DNA of 64,000 nucleotides. It comes from Gemmatimonadales bacterium (GTDB lineage: Bacteria > Gemmatimonadota > Gemmatimonadetes > Gemmatimonadales > GWC2-71-9). A program made the translations under genes and the position numbers. The notes under the pieces are model-generated. The model searched no databases. It was given only the letters and a program-made list of their open reading frames with translations, and was not told where the DNA came from. Below are positions 16,533 through 25,132 of this stretch, one piece after another; the stretch's first letter is position 1; every line of letters starts with the position of its first letter. The DNA lies in contig DASYCE010000002.1 in assembly GCA_036500345.1 (NCBI GenBank), positions 62,001-126,000 of the forward strand, in the 5' to 3' direction.

Positions 16533-17461
16533 TCGAATCGCGACGACGGCGGAAGCTCGATGCCGCGCAACCACTCGCGTGCCGGCATCCGCTTGCGGCC
16601 TGCCGGCTGGACCTGGTCGATCTGCAGCGCACCGGCAGTGGTCCGTACGACGAGGTTGCCGTCGATCGATTCGATCATGCCGGGTCCGTCAACCGAGGTG
16701 TTGCCGCTCGGCACCATCTTCGGTCCGAAGAGCTTGATGTCGACGCCGCGATGCACCGCCCACGCTCCGGGGTGCGGATCCATCGCGCGGATGCGGCACG
16801 ACACCAGGCGCGCGGTTTCATCCCACCGGATGCGCGCCAGCGCACGATCGACCTTCGATGCATGCGTGGCACCGGCGGGGTCCTGCGGTCGCGGCGCCAC
16901 GCCGGCGGCGATGTCGGGCAGCGCGTCGAGGAGCGCCTCGGCGCCCAGCGAAGAGAGTCGGTCGGTCAGTGTTGCGGCGGTGTCGTTGTCATCGATCGGC
17001 GTGGCGCGCTGCAGCCAGACGGCGCCGGTATCGAGTCCCGCCTCGATCCGCATCACGCCGACGCCGGTTTCGGCATCGCCCGTGAGCATCGCCCACTGGA
17101 TCGGCGCCGCGCCGCGCCACCGTGGCAGCAGCGAGGCGTGGATGTTCACCAGGCCAAGCGGCGGGGCGGCGAGGAGTTCGGGCGGAAGGAGATGACCGTA
17201 CGCGACGACAACGCCGAGCTCGGCGTCTGCCGAGCGGAATTGCTGCAGGAAGAGATCACCGCGCGGTCGTTCCGGTTGCCAGACGGGAAGGCCGGCGCGT
17301 TCGGCGAAGATCTTGACCGGCGGCGGAGTGAGCGTGGAATGGGAGCGACCGCTGGCGCGATCAGGTTGCGTCACCACGGCGGCGACTTCAATCCCCGCAT
17401 CAAGGAGAGCGGCGAGTGACGGGACAGCGAATTGCGGCGTGCCGAAGAAGACCACGCGCAT
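16529..17461 (-). CDS. fmt: methionyl-tRNA formyltransferase
   Basis: 310 residues. The ATG at 17461 shares a base with the def stop (TGATG); a GTG directly before it would add one residue. The N-terminal Rossmann-like domain has the family start RVVFFGTPQFAVPSL, the QPDRASGR loop and the catalytic region VNIHASLLPRWRGAAPIQWA (Asn, His and the later Asp of GLDTG). The C-terminal OB-like domain ends the protein. It formylates initiator Met-tRNA with 10-formyl-THF. Pairing with def is the usual one. Confidence 0.96.
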   Translation of the reverse strand: MRVVFFGTPQFAVPSLAALLDAGIEVAAVVTQPDRASGRSHSTLTPPPVKIFAERAGLPVWQPERPRGDLFLQQFRSADAELGVVVAYGHLLPPELLAAPPLGLVNIHASLLPRWRGAAPIQWAMLTGDAETGVGVMRIEAGLDTGAVWLQRATPIDDNDTAATLTDRLSSLGAEALLDALPDIAAGVAPRPQDPAGATHASKVDRALARIRWDETARLVSCRIRAMDPHPGAWAVHRGVDIKLFGPKMVPSGNTSVDGPGMIESIDGNLVVRTTAGALQIDQVQPAGRKRMPAREWLRGIELPPSSRFE

Positions 17462-17997
17462 CACTCGTCCTCTTTCGGCTCCTCGGGAACAGGCGTGCGA
17501 GTGAGCGGATCGTTGCGATGCTCCTTCTTCCAGCGCGAGACGAGGAGCTGTCGCTTGAGTGGCGAGAGATGGTCGATGAAGAGCACTCCGTCGAGATGGT
17601 CGAGCTCGTGCTGCACCGCGCGGGCGACGAGCCCCGACGCTTCGAGCCGGAACGGTTCACCCGACTCGTTGAGCGCTTCGAGGACGATCTTCTCCGGACG
17701 CGTGACCTCGGCAAAGGCGTCCGGGATCGACAGACACCCTTCCTCCTTGCTTTCGCGTCCTTCCGCCTCGGCGATGCGCGGATTGATCATCGCGAACGTC
17801 TGTCCGTCGGCGTTGATCACGGCAACCCGGCGCGTGATGCCGATCTGATTTGCGGCGAGGCCGACGCCGCTCGCCGCGGCCATCGTGTCGAACATGTCGT
17901 CGACGAGCTGGCGGAGCTCGTCGTCCACCTCGGCGATCTCTTCGGCGCGATGGCGGAGCACCGGCGAGCCGAGGATGTGAATATCCCGAATCGCCAT
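17461..17997 (-). CDS. def: peptide deformylase
   Basis: 178 residues with all three family motifs: GVGLAANQIG (motif 1, ~45-54), EGCLSIP (motif 2, metal Cys near 88) and QHELDHLDG (motif 3, HExxH metal site near 128-132). It removes the N-formyl group from new proteins using Fe2+ or Zn2+. The last ~25 residues form a charged Pro/Glu tail. The ATG overlaps the yajC stop by one base (TGATG), and its own stop overlaps fmt. Confidence 0.96.
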   Translation of the reverse strand: MAIRDIHILGSPVLRHRAEEIAEVDDELRQLVDDMFDTMAAASGVGLAANQIGITRRVAVINADGQTFAMINPRIAEAEGRESKEEGCLSIPDAFAEVTRPEKIVLEALNESGEPFRLEASGLVARAVQHELDHLDGVLFIDHLSPLKRQLLVSRWKKEHRNDPLTRTPVPEEPKEDE

Positions 17998-18284
17998 CAG
18001 AGGCCGGACCCCGTATTCGCCGTCTGGTCGCCGACGCGCACGATGCGGTTCCGGTCGACGACCAGCGTCGCGCTGCCGCTCTCGACAGTGATCAGCGATT
18101 CCCTGACGTCGCGCACCTTCCCGATGATCCCGCCGGCGGTCATGATCTCGTCGCCCTTCTTGAGCGCCGCGAGCATCGCGGCCGCCTGTTTCCGCGCCTT
18201 TGCCTGCGGGCGGATGAAGAGGAAATACATCACGCCGATGATCGCGGCGATCTGCACGAGCATCACGGTGAATCCCTGCGACAT
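17997..18284 (-). CDS. yajC: preprotein translocase subunit YajC
   Basis: 95 residues from the ATG that shares a base with the tgt stop (TGATG); the longer frame is inside tgt. One N-terminal membrane helix (VMLVQIAAIIGVMYFLFI) is followed by the family signature IRPQAKARKQ and a small cytoplasmic beta-domain with LKKGDEIMTAGGIIGKV. It associates with SecD-SecF in protein export. secD/secF, often next to tgt-yajC, are not adjacent here. Confidence 0.94.
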   Translation of the reverse strand: MSQGFTVMLVQIAAIIGVMYFLFIRPQAKARKQAAAMLAALKKGDEIMTAGGIIGKVRDVRESLITVESGSATLVVDRNRIVRVGDQTANTGSGL

Positions 18285-19417
18285 CAGCGGGCGCCTTTCG
18301 CGAAGTAGCGCTGGCGCCATGCGGCGGACCAGCGATCGAACGTCCGGTCGACGATCCGGTCGCGCGCCTGTTCGGCGAGCCGGATCAGGAACCGGATGTT
18401 GTGAATCGACACCATTCGCGGCCCGAGATGTTCCTCGGCCATGAAGAGATGCCGGAGATACGCGCGGGAGAACCGGACACAGCATTCACAATCGCACTCG
18501 CGGTCGAGCGGCGATTCGTCGAGCCGGTAGGTGGCACCCCGCACATTGACGCGTCCGTCGGTGGTCCAGGCGCTGCCGTGGCGGCCGTTGCGCGTCGCCG
18601 CGACGCAGTCGAACAGGTCGACGCCGCGCGCGATGCCGTCGAGCAGATCCTCGGGAAAACCGACGCCCATAAGATAACGCGGACGGTCGCGCGGCAGACC
18701 CGGTTCGAGTCGCTCGAGCACGGCGTGCATCGCCGGTTTGGGCTCGCCCACCGAGAGTCCGCCGATCGCCACACCGGTCCAGTCGCCCAGGGCGAGAATC
18801 CCCTCCAGCGATTCGCGGCGAAGGGATTCATGCGTCCCGCCCTGCACGATTGGCCAGAGCGTCTGCCGATCGCTGGCCGCGGCGGCGAGTTCACCATGCT
18901 TCTCGCGACACCGTCCCAGCCATCGCAACGTCCGCTCCATCGCGTCGCGCGAGGTCTCGATCGTCGACGCTCCGGGCGCCAGATGATCGAACGCCATCGC
19001 AACATCGGCGCCGAGCGCCCACTGGATCTCCATCGCGCGCTCCGGCGTGAGCCGGCGGACCGATCCGTCGACATGCGAGACGAAGTCGACACCGTCCTCG
19101 TCGAGTCTGCGCAGTGCCGTGAGCGAGAAGACCTGGAAGCCGCCGGAATCGGTCAGGATCGGCCGGGTCCACGACGTGAAGCGATGCAATCCGCCGAGGG
19201 TCTCGACCGTGTGCTCACCCGGACGCAGGTGCAGATGGTAGGTGTTGCCGAGGAGGATCTGCGCGCCGGCGCGCTCGACTTCTTCGGGATGCAGCCCGCG
19301 AACCGCGCCCCGCGTCCCGACCGGCATGAAGCACGGGGTGCGCACCGTACCATGCGGAAGGGTGAGCGTGCCGGCGCGGGCGGTCCCGTCAACGCCGTCG
19401 AGCGTGAACTCGAACAC
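18284..19417 (-). CDS. tgt: queuine tRNA-ribosyltransferase
   Basis: 377 residues from a GTG placed immediately after the upstream stop (TGA-GTG). TIM-barrel marks are LLGNTYHLHLRPG, LTDSGGFQVFSL (general acid Asp), PIVQGG, the GGLSVGEPK loop, LMGVGFPEDLL and VDLFDCVAATRNGRHG (nucleophile Asp in FDC). A C-terminal zinc site CxCxxC is followed by a His. It swaps guanine-34 for preQ1 in queuosine tRNAs. queA, the next step, is three genes upstream in the same run. Confidence 0.96.
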   Translation of the reverse strand: MFEFTLDGVDGTARAGTLTLPHGTVRTPCFMPVGTRGAVRGLHPEEVERAGAQILLGNTYHLHLRPGEHTVETLGGLHRFTSWTRPILTDSGGFQVFSLTALRRLDEDGVDFVSHVDGSVRRLTPERAMEIQWALGADVAMAFDHLAPGASTIETSRDAMERTLRWLGRCREKHGELAAAASDRQTLWPIVQGGTHESLRRESLEGILALGDWTGVAIGGLSVGEPKPAMHAVLERLEPGLPRDRPRYLMGVGFPEDLLDGIARGVDLFDCVAATRNGRHGSAWTTDGRVNVRGATYRLDESPLDRECDCECCVRFSRAYLRHLFMAEEHLGPRMVSIHNIRFLIRLAEQARDRIVDRTFDRWSAAWRQRYFAKGAR

Positions 19418-19945
19418 TCAGCCGAGCACGCGGAGGATCCGCTCGATCTGTCGCCGGTGCCGGAGATCATGTCCCGCCGCGAGGCGCCGCAGCGTGTCGA
19501 GCGATTCCGGTCCCCGTTCGCTGTGGATCCCTGTACGAGTGAGGTCGGCCGGATTCGACCCGCGGCGCCACACTCGGAGGTTCCACTGCCGCAGCGCGGT
19601 GAACGTCTGCAGCGCCTGCGACGGATCGTCCGAGGCGTAGTCGAAGCGCTCGAGCCACGCGCCCTGATCAAAACCGTGGATTGGCGGCTGCTCGGCGGTC
19701 AGGATCATTCTCGCCCGCCAGCCATAGGCGATCTCGGTGTCGGCGAGGTGCGCCACCACCTGCACCAGCGACCACTTCCCGGGCGCTTCCGGCTGCCGCA
19801 GCTGCGCGAGCGAGCGCCCCTCAAGTCGCGCGGCGACCCATGCCGGCGTCTCCGCCATGATCGCGATGGGGTCCCGGTCGCCGAGCAGCGCGAGTGTTTC
19901 ACCGACGTATCCGGTGGCGGGAGGTGGTGTCGACGGTGTGGTCAT
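19418..19945 (-). CDS. DinB-superfamily (four-helix, metal-dependent) protein
   Basis: 175 residues from an ATG in an ATGA overlap with the glycosyltransferase gene; the longer frame is inside that gene. Four-helix DinB-like fold: EAPGKWSLVQVVAHLADTE (first His), a middle W-rich part and GHDLRHRRQIERIL near the end (HxxxH). The three histidines are placed as in the metal site of the DinB/YfiT superfamily. Members include mycothiol- or bacillithiol-dependent transferases and many unknowns; the substrate here is unknown. Confidence 0.85.
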   Translation of the reverse strand: MTTPSTPPPATGYVGETLALLGDRDPIAIMAETPAWVAARLEGRSLAQLRQPEAPGKWSLVQVVAHLADTEIAYGWRARMILTAEQPPIHGFDQGAWLERFDYASDDPSQALQTFTALRQWNLRVWRRGSNPADLTRTGIHSERGPESLDTLRRLAAGHDLRHRRQIERILRVLG

Positions 19946-20895
19946 GAAGCACTCTGGGAGGAGATGGGGTCGATCGGCGGTTGCAGCATCGCCATGCCGC
20001 CGCGAAGGAGGCGCGGTACGGCCAGACGGAGATAGCGGAAGAAGCCGCGCAGCTCCTTCCACGTCGTGATCATCGACTGGCGGCGCAGCTCCCACACCGT
20101 CCACGCGTAGAAGGTGTGGAAGCGATGGGGTCCGAAGGTGATCCGCTTGGCGTACCACCCGCCGCGCGCGATCGCGTAGTCGTCCCTGATCCGGTCGAGC
20201 GAAGGTGATCCCGGCTTGCGACCGTGGGCGTGGTACGTCACCGCGTCTGGCGTGAAGATCCCGATCCATCCCGCAGCCCACAGGCGCCAGTGCACGTCGA
20301 TGTCTTCGCCGGATCGGAGCGGCGACCCGGGACCCAGGAGTGGATCGAAGCCGCCGATCTGTACCATCGCCGCGCGCCGCAGCGCCATGCCGGTGCCGGG
20401 GAGGTCGTCACCCGAATTCCAGACACCCGGTCTGCACACAACGCGGACTGTCGAGTCGTTGATGGTGAACCGCGCATCGGTGGGATCGTGAAGCAGCAAC
20501 CGCCCGCCCACATATCCCACCAGAGGATCCGCGAATTCCACCGCGATACGCTGCAACCAGTCGCGTGCGGGATAGCAGTCGTCGTCGACGATCCCGACGA
20601 GGTCGCTGGTCGACATCCGCAGCGCCCGATTGCGCGCATTGGCGGTGCCGGTTTGCGGCTCGAATGCGTACCTGACCGGAACGGCGGCGGTTGCCGCCCA
20701 GCCCTGCACCACCGCTGCCGTGTCGTCGGTGCTGCCGTTGTCAACGACGAGGATCTCGAAATCCGGATAGTCGAGCTGACTCAGCGCATTGAGACAGACG
20801 ACCAGCGCCCGGGCCCGATTGCGGGTCGGCACCGCCACCGTGACCGACGGCGGACGACTCGCACCGGCGGCGCTCGGCGCTGGAGTCTCGCTCAC
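19942..20895 (-). CDS. glycosyltransferase family 2
   Basis: 317 residues from a GTG in a GTGA overlap with queA. GT-A fold: TVAVPTRNRARALVVCL at the start, EILVVDNGSTDDT, the nucleotide/metal DxD in VDDDCYP (near 112) and the later acidic pair GEDIDVHWR. A C-terminal extension with an amphipathic helix (YLRLAVPRLLRGG) may touch the membrane. Its presence between queA and a DinB gene inside a housekeeping run is unusual. The sugar and acceptor are unknown. Confidence 0.9.
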   Translation of the reverse strand: MSETPAPSAAGASRPPSVTVAVPTRNRARALVVCLNALSQLDYPDFEILVVDNGSTDDTAAVVQGWAATAAVPVRYAFEPQTGTANARNRALRMSTSDLVGIVDDDCYPARDWLQRIAVEFADPLVGYVGGRLLLHDPTDARFTINDSTVRVVCRPGVWNSGDDLPGTGMALRRAAMVQIGGFDPLLGPGSPLRSGEDIDVHWRLWAAGWIGIFTPDAVTYHAHGRKPGSPSLDRIRDDYAIARGGWYAKRITFGPHRFHTFYAWTVWELRRQSMITTWKELRGFFRYLRLAVPRLLRGGMAMLQPPIDPISSQSAS

Positions 20896-21938
20896 GCGGC
20901 GCTCCGCGTGAGGCACATCGCGTCGCCGTAACTGTAGAAGCGATAACCCGCATCAATGGCGTGCCGGTATGCGGTCATGATCAGATCGTGGCCCGCGAAT
21001 GCCGCGACCAGCATCAGCAGCGTCGATCGCGGCAGGTGAAAGTTGGTGATCAACGCGTCGACGACGCGAAAGCGGTAACCCGGTGCGATCATCAGCCGGG
21101 TCTCGCCGCTCAGCGGCGCCACCGTCCCGTGGTCATCGGCTGCGCTTTCGAGCGCTCGCACGACGGTAGTGCCGACGGCCCATACCCGCGCCTTCCGCGC
21201 TCGAGCCGATTCCACTGCCTCCGCCGTCGCCGGCGGAATGGTGAATCGCTCCGCGTGCATCGGGTGTTCGGCGACGTCGCCATCGTCCATCGGACGGAAT
21301 GTTCCGGGACCGACTTCGAGGTCGAGAGCCACGACGTTCACGCCGCGCTCGCGCAGTGTCGCGAGCAGCGCCGGCGTGAAATGCAATCCCGCTGTCGGTG
21401 CCGCCACGCTGCCGTCGCGTTCGGCGTACACGGTCTGGTAGCGATTGAGATCGTCGCCGGTCGGTTCGCGCGAGATGTAGGGCGGCAGCGGGATCCGGCC
21501 GAACCGTGCGATCGCCTCTTCCGCGGTGGCACCGAGAAAGCGCACGCGGCGGGTTCCGTCGTCGAGCACTTCGATCGTCTCGATGGCAACTCCGCCGCCG
21601 AGCACCAGCTGCTTGCCGGGACGCATGGCGCGGCCGGGGTTTCCCATTGCGATCCAGGTATCATCGGTCGCGGGATGGATGAGAAGTACTTCGGCGGGCT
21701 GCCCCGACTTCCGGGTCGCGTGCAGCCGCGCGTGCCGCACCCGGGTGGAATTGACGACCACCAGGTCGCCCGGCGGAATCATTGTGGCCAGGTCTGTGAA
21801 GGTCCCGTCGCGCAGCGCGCCATCCGGCGACACCACCAGCAGCCGCGATTGATCGCGAGCGGCGAGCGGAGTCTGGGCGATCAGCTGTTCGGGAAGCGGG
21901 TAGTCGAAGTCTGCCGCCGTCCAGCGTCGTTCACTCAT
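20892..21938 (-). CDS. queA: S-adenosylmethionine:tRNA ribosyltransferase-isomerase
   Basis: 348 residues. Marks are [15 protein letters not shown] at the N-terminus, [15 protein letters not shown], the central [15 protein letters not shown] and VGPGTFRP segments and the C-terminal [16 protein letters not shown] and [11 protein letters not shown]. It moves and rearranges the ribosyl part of SAM onto preQ1-tRNA to make epoxyqueuosine. The first 8 bases overlap the ruvB 3' end. It is followed two genes later by tgt. Confidence 0.96.
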   Translation of the reverse strand: MSERRWTAADFDYPLPEQLIAQTPLAARDQSRLLVVSPDGALRDGTFTDLATMIPPGDLVVVNSTRVRHARLHATRKSGQPAEVLLIHPATDDTWIAMGNPGRAMRPGKQLVLGGGVAIETIEVLDDGTRRVRFLGATAEEAIARFGRIPLPPYISREPTGDDLNRYQTVYAERDGSVAAPTAGLHFTPALLATLRERGVNVVALDLEVGPGTFRPMDDGDVAEHPMHAERFTIPPATAEAVESARARKARVWAVGTTVVRALESAADDHGTVAPLSGETRLMIAPGYRFRVVDALITNFHLPRSTLLMLVAAFAGHDLIMTAYRHAIDAGYRFYSYGDAMCLTRSAA

Positions 21939-22971
21939 CGAGCAGCGATGGCTGGCTGTCGGCGCGAGGAGACGGCGTGAGGCCGAGGCGGCGATACGCG
22001 TGACGAGTGGCGACTCGACCGCGGGCGGTACGTTCGAGAAAGCCCTGCTGCATCAGGAACGGCTCGTAGACCTCTTCGAGCGTCGCGGCGTCTTCGCCCA
22101 CCGAGGCGGCAATCGTGCCCAATCCCACCGGGCCGCCGTCGAACTTCTCGATGATCGTCCCGAGGATCCTGGTGTCCATGTCGTCGAGACCGAACTCGTC
22201 GACGTTGAGCCGTGCCAGCGCCGCGGTGGCCACGTCCCCCGACACCCTGCCATCGGCGCGAACCTCGGCGTAGTCCCGCACGCGACGCAGCAGCCGGTTC
22301 GCCACGCGTGGCGTGCCGCGCGACCGCTGGGCAATCGCCGCGGCACCGGCCGGGTCGATCGGCACGTTGAGCACGCCGGCCGACCGCTGCACGATCGCCA
22401 TCAGGTCTTCCGGGGGATAGAACGACAGCCGCTCGACCATGCCGAACCGGGCGCGCATCGGCGGCGTGAGGAGGCCGAATCGCGTCGTCGCACCGATCAA
22501 GGTGAAGCGCTCGATGTTCATCGGCAGTGTCTGCCCGTGCGGCCCATCGCTGAGACGCACGTCGACGTGAAAATCCTCCATCGCGGGGTAGAGAAACTCC
22601 TCAAGCTGCGGGCGGAGTCGATGGATCTCGTCGATGAAGAGGATGTCGCCGGGGCCGAGCGCGGTGAGCAAGCCGACGAGATCGCCGGGTCGCTCGAGCA
22701 CAGGTCCCGACGTGGTGCGGCACTGCACGCCCATCTCGCGCGCCATCAGCATTGCGAGCGTCGTCTTGCCAAGTCCCGGCGGGCCGAAGAAGAGCACGTG
22801 GTCGAGCGCCTCGCCGCGATGCCGCGCCGCATCGATGGCGATCTGCAACGACGTGCGGACCTGCTCCTGCCCGATGAACTCGTCGAGTCGCGACGGACGC
22901 AACACCGCTTCGCTGCTCGACTCGTCGGGAAGCGCTGCCGGTGTGGTGATCTCCACATTCCGAGTGGTCAC
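21931..22971 (-). CDS. ruvB: Holliday junction branch-migration ATPase RuvB
   Basis: 346 residues from a GTG in a GTGA overlap with the small zinc-ribbon gene. Marks are [15 protein letters not shown], Walker [10 protein letters not shown] (~63-71), Walker [11 protein letters not shown], the sensor region [10 protein letters not shown] with [11 protein letters not shown], and a C-terminal winged helix ([14 protein letters not shown]). It drives branch migration of Holliday junctions with RuvA and RuvC, both encoded just upstream. Confidence 0.97.
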   Translation of the reverse strand: MTTRNVEITTPAALPDESSSEAVLRPSRLDEFIGQEQVRTSLQIAIDAARHRGEALDHVLFFGPPGLGKTTLAMLMAREMGVQCRTTSGPVLERPGDLVGLLTALGPGDILFIDEIHRLRPQLEEFLYPAMEDFHVDVRLSDGPHGQTLPMNIERFTLIGATTRFGLLTPPMRARFGMVERLSFYPPEDLMAIVQRSAGVLNVPIDPAGAAAIAQRSRGTPRVANRLLRRVRDYAEVRADGRVSGDVATAALARLNVDEFGLDDMDTRILGTIIEKFDGGPVGLGTIAASVGEDAATLEEVYEPFLMQQGFLERTARGRVATRHAYRRLGLTPSPRADSQPSLLDE

Positions 22972-23150
22972 ATCGCCTCGGCGCGCCAGCGCACCGGCCG
23001 CTCATCCTTGAAGACCCGGTGCTTGAGACCGCAATGCATGCACGTGTCGGTACTGCTGCGATCGCGCTCGGTCACCAGCTTGCGATTGGTGACGTTGCAG
23101 CGAGTGCAATTCCATTCAGCGGTCACTGCGCGTCCGGTCACATGCGGCAT
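22968..23150 (-). CDS. small zinc-ribbon protein between ruvA and ruvB
   Basis: 60 residues with two CxxC pairs (CTRCN and CMHCG) 20 residues apart, separated by a basic linker ([12 protein letters not shown]). This is a one-zinc ribbon, followed by a basic tail ([14 protein letters not shown]). The ATG sits 6 bases after the ruvA stop, and the stop overlaps the ruvB GTG as GTGA, so it is translated from the ruv message. The family is not recognised. The position and basic charge allow a DNA- or RNA-binding role next to RuvAB, but that is a guess. Confidence 0.7.
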   Translation of the reverse strand: MPHVTGRAVTAEWNCTRCNVTNRKLVTERDRSSTDTCMHCGLKHRVFKDERPVRWRAEAM

Positions 23151-23156
23151 GTCGGT

Positions 23157-23747
23157 TCAGGTCCTTGCGAGTTCGGAAAGTGCCCGGCGCACCAGCGCTG
23201 CGGTATCCTGCGGTCCATCGCGATCGAGAATGCCGCGAATCGCGATCTCCGCCGCGGCGGCGGGAAAACCCAGCGCCACGAGTGCGCGCACTGCGTCGGC
23301 AGAGGGCATCGGCGTCGCCGGTGTCCCGGCGCTCACTGGAAGATCGTCAAGGCGGTCGCCCAATTCGAGGGTGATCCGCTCGGCCTTCTTCCGGCCGATC
23401 CCCGAGACGCTCGACAGGGCGGCGAGATCCTTGTCACGCACCGCGCGCACCGTGCGATCGGGTCCGAGCGCCGACAGGATCGCCAGCGCGAGCCGCGGCC
23501 CCACGCCCGACGCCCCCATCAATCGAGCGAAGACCGCGCGCTCCATCGGCGCGTCGAAGCCGTACAGCGCCCACGAGTCCTCACGCACCACCAGCTCGGT
23601 GTGCAGCTGTACCGTGCTGCCGACCGGCGGCAGCCGCTCGAACACGCCGAGCGGGACTTCGACCTGATAGCCGATGCCGGCGGCAGTGTCGATGACCACC
23701 CCCGACGGATCGCGCACGGTCAGGACGCCGCGAATCGACGAAATCAT
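23157..23747 (-). CDS. ruvA: Holliday junction DNA helicase subunit RuvA
   Basis: 196 residues. An N-terminal OB fold (MISSIRGVLTVRDPSG...IGYQVEVPL) is followed by the helix-hairpin-helix pair (ASGVGPRLALAILS and VSGIGRKKAERITLEL) and a C-terminal three-helix domain that contacts RuvB (ADAVRALVALGF). It binds four-way junctions and loads RuvB. The ATG overlaps the ruvC stop by four bases (ATGA). Confidence 0.96.
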   Translation of the reverse strand: MISSIRGVLTVRDPSGVVIDTAAGIGYQVEVPLGVFERLPPVGSTVQLHTELVVREDSWALYGFDAPMERAVFARLMGASGVGPRLALAILSALGPDRTVRAVRDKDLAALSSVSGIGRKKAERITLELGDRLDDLPVSAGTPATPMPSADAVRALVALGFPAAAAEIAIRGILDRDGPQDTAALVRRALSELART

Positions 23748-24256
23748 CGCCGCACTCCCGGCCCCGCCAGGCGTGCCCTGGGTTGCAGCCGCAACAGATG
23801 GGTGAGCGCGATGGCGACACCGTCGGCGGCGTCGGCAGGTGTCGGCGCCGCCGCGAGCCGGAGGAGCCGCATCACCATCGCACCCACCTGCGGCTTGGTG
23901 GCGGCACCGGTCCCCGTGACCGCGCGCTTGACCTCCGCCGGCGAGATCTCGGCGACCGGCAGGTGCGCACGCTCGGCGGCGAGGAGCACCACCCCTCGCG
24001 CGTGCCCGAGGACGAGCGCGCTGCGCGCATTGCGGCCATGGAAGAGGCCCTCGACGGCGATCGCGTCGGGGCGATGGCGTTCGACCAGCTCGGCGACGCC
24101 GTCAAAGATCACCGCCAATCGTGCCGGGAGCGGTTCATGGGCGCGGGTGCGGACCACGCCGCACTCGACCAGCGAGACTCCGCCCGCCGCGACGCTCGAT
24201 CGAACCGCCACCACGCCATATCCGAGGATCGCCGTGCCAGGGTCGATCCCGAGCAC
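23744..24256 (-). CDS. ruvC: crossover junction endodeoxyribonuclease RuvC
   Basis: 170 residues from GTG 24256, which gives the family start MLGIDPGTAILGYG (first catalytic Asp). Other acidic residues of the RNase H-like site are in AVEGLFHGRN and the C-terminal DAADGVAIALTH. It resolves Holliday junctions symmetrically. A 20-base gap separates it from yebC, the usual neighbour. No upstream ATG is in frame, and the ribosome-binding sequence is weak. Confidence 0.96.
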   Translation of the reverse strand: MLGIDPGTAILGYGVVAVRSSVAAGGVSLVECGVVRTRAHEPLPARLAVIFDGVAELVERHRPDAIAVEGLFHGRNARSALVLGHARGVVLLAAERAHLPVAEISPAEVKRAVTGTGAATKPQVGAMVMRLLRLAAAPTPADAADGVAIALTHLLRLQPRARLAGPGVRR

Positions 24257-24276
24257 GGTCAGCGATCCATTCGAGG

Positions 24277-25026
24277 TCAGGTGCCGGCCTCTTCGAGTTC
24301 GACGGCGTCGACATCGAGGTTGGTGAAGACCTTCGACACGTCGTCGAGATCTTCCAGCGCTTCGATCAGCTCCAGCAGGTTGTTGGCATCCGCCGAGGCA
24401 ATCTTGATCAGGTTCTTCGGCGCCATCACGATGTCGGATGACTCCGGCCGGTATCCGCGCGCCTTGAGGGCATCGATCACGGCGTGGAAGGTGTTCGGCT
24501 CCGTGGTCACGAGGTACGCGTCTCCGTCGACTGCGAAATCACTCGCACCTGATTCAAGAGCATCGTCCATCGCCTTCTCCTCTGCCGCGCCGGCCGTCGG
24601 GATGGCGATCTGCCCTTTCCGTTCGAACATCCACGCCACCGAATTGGTGGCGCCGAGATTCCCATGGTTCCGCGAAAAGGCATGGCGAATCTCCGCCACC
24701 GTCCGATTGGGATTGTCCGTCGATCCTTCGATCAGTATCGCGGTCCCCCCGGGGCCGTACCCCTCGTAGGTGACTTCTTCATACGATGCCCCCTCGAGCT
24801 CGCCGGTCCCCTTCTTGATCGCCCGGTCGATGTTGTCGTTGGGCATGTTGGCGGCCTTGGCATCATCGATCGCCTTGCGGAGCCGGGCGTTGCCGTTCGG
24901 GTCGCCGCCGCCGGCCTTCGCAGCCACGGTGATTTCGCGGATCAGCTTGGTCCACGCCGAGGCCCGGCGGGAGTCGGTGACCGCCTTTTTCCGCTTGATC
25001 TGCTTCCATTTGCTGTGACCAGCCAC
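24277..25026 (-). CDS. yebC: YebC/PmpR family protein
   Basis: 249 residues from a GTG with a good AAGGAG 6 bases upstream (25033-25038). The family N-terminus AGHSKWKQIKRKKAV is intact, as are MPNDNIDRAIKKGTGE, YEGYGPGGTAILIE and LGATNSVAWMFERKG. The protein was long treated as a transcription regulator; related proteins are now known to help ribosomes through proline stretches. It is the first gene of the long minus-strand run. A polyproline lipoprotein is encoded at 53242-54333. Confidence 0.95.
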   Translation of the reverse strand: MAGHSKWKQIKRKKAVTDSRRASAWTKLIREITVAAKAGGGDPNGNARLRKAIDDAKAANMPNDNIDRAIKKGTGELEGASYEEVTYEGYGPGGTAILIEGSTDNPNRTVAEIRHAFSRNHGNLGATNSVAWMFERKGQIAIPTAGAAEEKAMDDALESGASDFAVDGDAYLVTTEPNTFHAVIDALKARGYRPESSDIVMAPKNLIKIASADANNLLELIEALEDLDDVSKVFTNLDVDAVELEEAGT

Positions 25027-25042
25027 AGAGCTCTCCTTGGGA

Positions 25043-25132
25043 CCACGAATCGTAGTTAGTCGGGTCGTCTCCGCCCAGAGGATCGCGGCGGCGCCTCTGG
25101 GCGCCGACCCGCACCCAGACTACGATTCGTGG
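25043..25132. promoter_or_regulatory. nested palindrome forming a mirror-image divergent promoter (yebC / lipoprotein)
   Basis: Three sets of perfect inverted repeats are nested in 90 bases: 14-base arms 25043-25056/25119-25132, 7-base arms 25061-25067/25105-25111 and 10-base arms 25072-25081/25094-25103. Because of the symmetry, each strand carries TGGGCG, then 17 bases, then TACGAT. The -10-like TACGAT on the plus strand (25121-25126) lies 6 bases before the lipoprotein ATG. On the minus strand (25054-25049) it lies 22 bases before the yebC GTG, leaving room for its AAGGAG. The promoter reading is inference; the repeats are directly visible. Confidence 0.6.
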
